Below are positions 63,519 through 64,000 of a stretch of DNA of 64,000 bases, one piece after another (within the stretch, counting starts at the first letter, position 1; every line of letters begins with the position of its first letter). The position numbers and the translations under genes were made by a program. The notes beneath the pieces are model-generated. The model was not told the DNA's origin. It ran no database searches and was given only the letters and a program-made list of their open reading frames with translations. The stretch spans positions 2,418,001 to 2,482,000 of the forward strand of contig NZ_CP080413.1 in assembly GCF_019457475.1 (NCBI RefSeq). The letters are read 5' to 3'. The DNA is from Shewanella acanthi. Its GTDB lineage: Bacteria > Pseudomonadota > Gammaproteobacteria > Enterobacterales > Shewanellaceae.

Positions 63519-64000
63519 TTATTCAGTTAAGGCGGCCAGGGAAGCTACGTCATTAACTGCTTGGGCAGAAAGAGATTTATTAATGCGTTTGGCAAGACCT
63601 GTCAATACTTTACCAGGTCCACACTCGACTAACTGAGTGATACCTTTTTCCGCCATTAATCCAACGGTTTCACTCCAACGCACAGGGCAATATAACTGAC
63701 GCACTAGGGCATCTTTGATGTCGGCAACATCCGTTGGTGATGCCACATCCACGTTATTAATGACTGTGATGCTTGGCGCGTTAAACTGAACATCATTTAA
63801 TGCAATAGCCAGCTTGTCTGCAGCAGGCTTCATCAACGCGCAGTGTGAAGGTACGCTAACCGGAAGCGCTACCGCCATTTTGGCGCCGGCGGCTTTACAG
63901 GCGGCAGCGGCACGTTCAACGGCATCTTTTTGACCCGCGATAACCACTTGGCCTGGGCTGTTGAAGTTAACAGGGCTGACCACTTCACCTTGGGCTGCTT
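63519..64000 (-). CDS. fabD: Malonyl-CoA-ACP transacylase FabD, partial (5' part beyond the window)
   Basis: The 160 residues visible are the C-terminal half of FabD: VVSPVNFNSPGQVVIAG, PVSVPSHCALMKPAAD with the catalytic-dyad His (SVPSH), VRWSETVGLMAEKG, and VECGPGKVLTGLAKRI near the end. The nucleophile GHSLGE lies outside the window. FabD loads malonyl groups onto AcpP. The frame runs off the right edge without a start; the internal GTG at about 63983 is not the true start. It is immediately upstream of fabG. Confidence 0.96.
   Translation of the reverse strand, partial: AAQGEVVSPVNFNSPGQVVIAGQKDAVERAAAACKAAGAKMAVALPVSVPSHCALMKPAADKLAIALNDVQFNAPSITVINNVDVASPTDVADIKDALVRQLYCPVRWSETVGLMAEKGITQLVECGPGKVLTGLAKRINKSLSAQAVNDVASLAALTE

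Noticed and set aside
1..64000. Mobile elements, prophage, toxin-antitoxin or defence systems
   Set aside because: No transposase, integrase, terminal repeats, restriction enzymes or paired small toxin-antitoxin frames were found; gene content is core metabolism and envelope.

Overview
The window reads as a chromosomal segment of a gamma-proteobacterium of the genus Shewanella. The clearest marker is a small periplasmic tetraheme cytochrome c (CctA/STC type) at 15370-15723. A CrbS-type symporter-sensor kinase divergent from acs, a MotY flagellar protein, and E. coli-like bio, tol-pal, purMN and fab blocks agree with this. It is core chromosome: I see no insertion sequence, prophage, integrase or CRISPR array.

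Layout. 1-680 has no gene I can support. 680-4925 carries an Omp85-type barrel protein, a GNAT acetyltransferase, a nitroreductase, a DoxX protein and a lipoprotein. 4990-9703 is a thiamine salvage operon on the minus strand: TPP riboswitch, TonB-dependent receptor, YkoF-like thiamine-binding protein, PnuT transporter and thiamine kinase-like enzyme. Next come ycfL, a double-hotdog thioesterase and hinT, in a neighbourhood reminiscent of E. coli hinT-ycfL-lpoB-thiK. 11737-19776 holds an M61 peptidase, a CsgD-like regulator, a cytochrome b561 convergent with cctA, htpX, pepE and a stand-alone opgG. 20276-25734 is the biotin locus, bioBFCD divergent from bioA around a candidate BirA operator. 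25758-31304 pairs the crbS sensor with acs. radD, grxA and a DcaP-type porin follow.

35077-35949 is a tandem array of eight tRNA-Lys(UUU) units, seven intact and one degenerate, directly downstream of ybgC-tolQRAB-pal-cpoB as in E. coli. Between ybgC and motY lies about 1 kb with no gene. It contains a strong candidate for an undescribed small RNA: a sigma70 promoter with exact 17-nt spacing, nested hairpins, a pyrimidine-rich single-stranded stretch, a textbook terminator, and a near-consensus CRP site upstream.

42342-58381 contains motY, rnt, a 2-Cys peroxiredoxin, a Na+/H+ antiporter-family protein, upp, purMN, nagD, an M28 peptidase, asnB, a patatin, an acyl-CoA dehydrogenase and a hexose-6-phosphate mutarotase. 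58468-64000 ends with a hydroxyisobutyrate dehydrogenase-like enzyme, a YciA-like thioesterase, a small membrane protein and the fatty acid synthesis genes fabD (cut by the window edge), fabG, acpP and fabF.

The sites most worth a second look are regulatory: the candidate sRNA with its CRP site, the degenerate tRNA-Lys, the complete anti-sequestor/sequestor switch behind the TPP riboswitch, alternative hairpins inside the thiamine operon, the BirA operator lying over a consensus -35 box, and perfect palindromes upstream of acs, acpP and the CsgD-like gene. Start codons were moved inward from the longest reading frame where a ribosome binding site or family length supported it (hinT, cctA, htpX, acs, radD, tolQ, motY, purM, asnB, fabF and others). 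All family calls come from reading the proteins, not from database searches.
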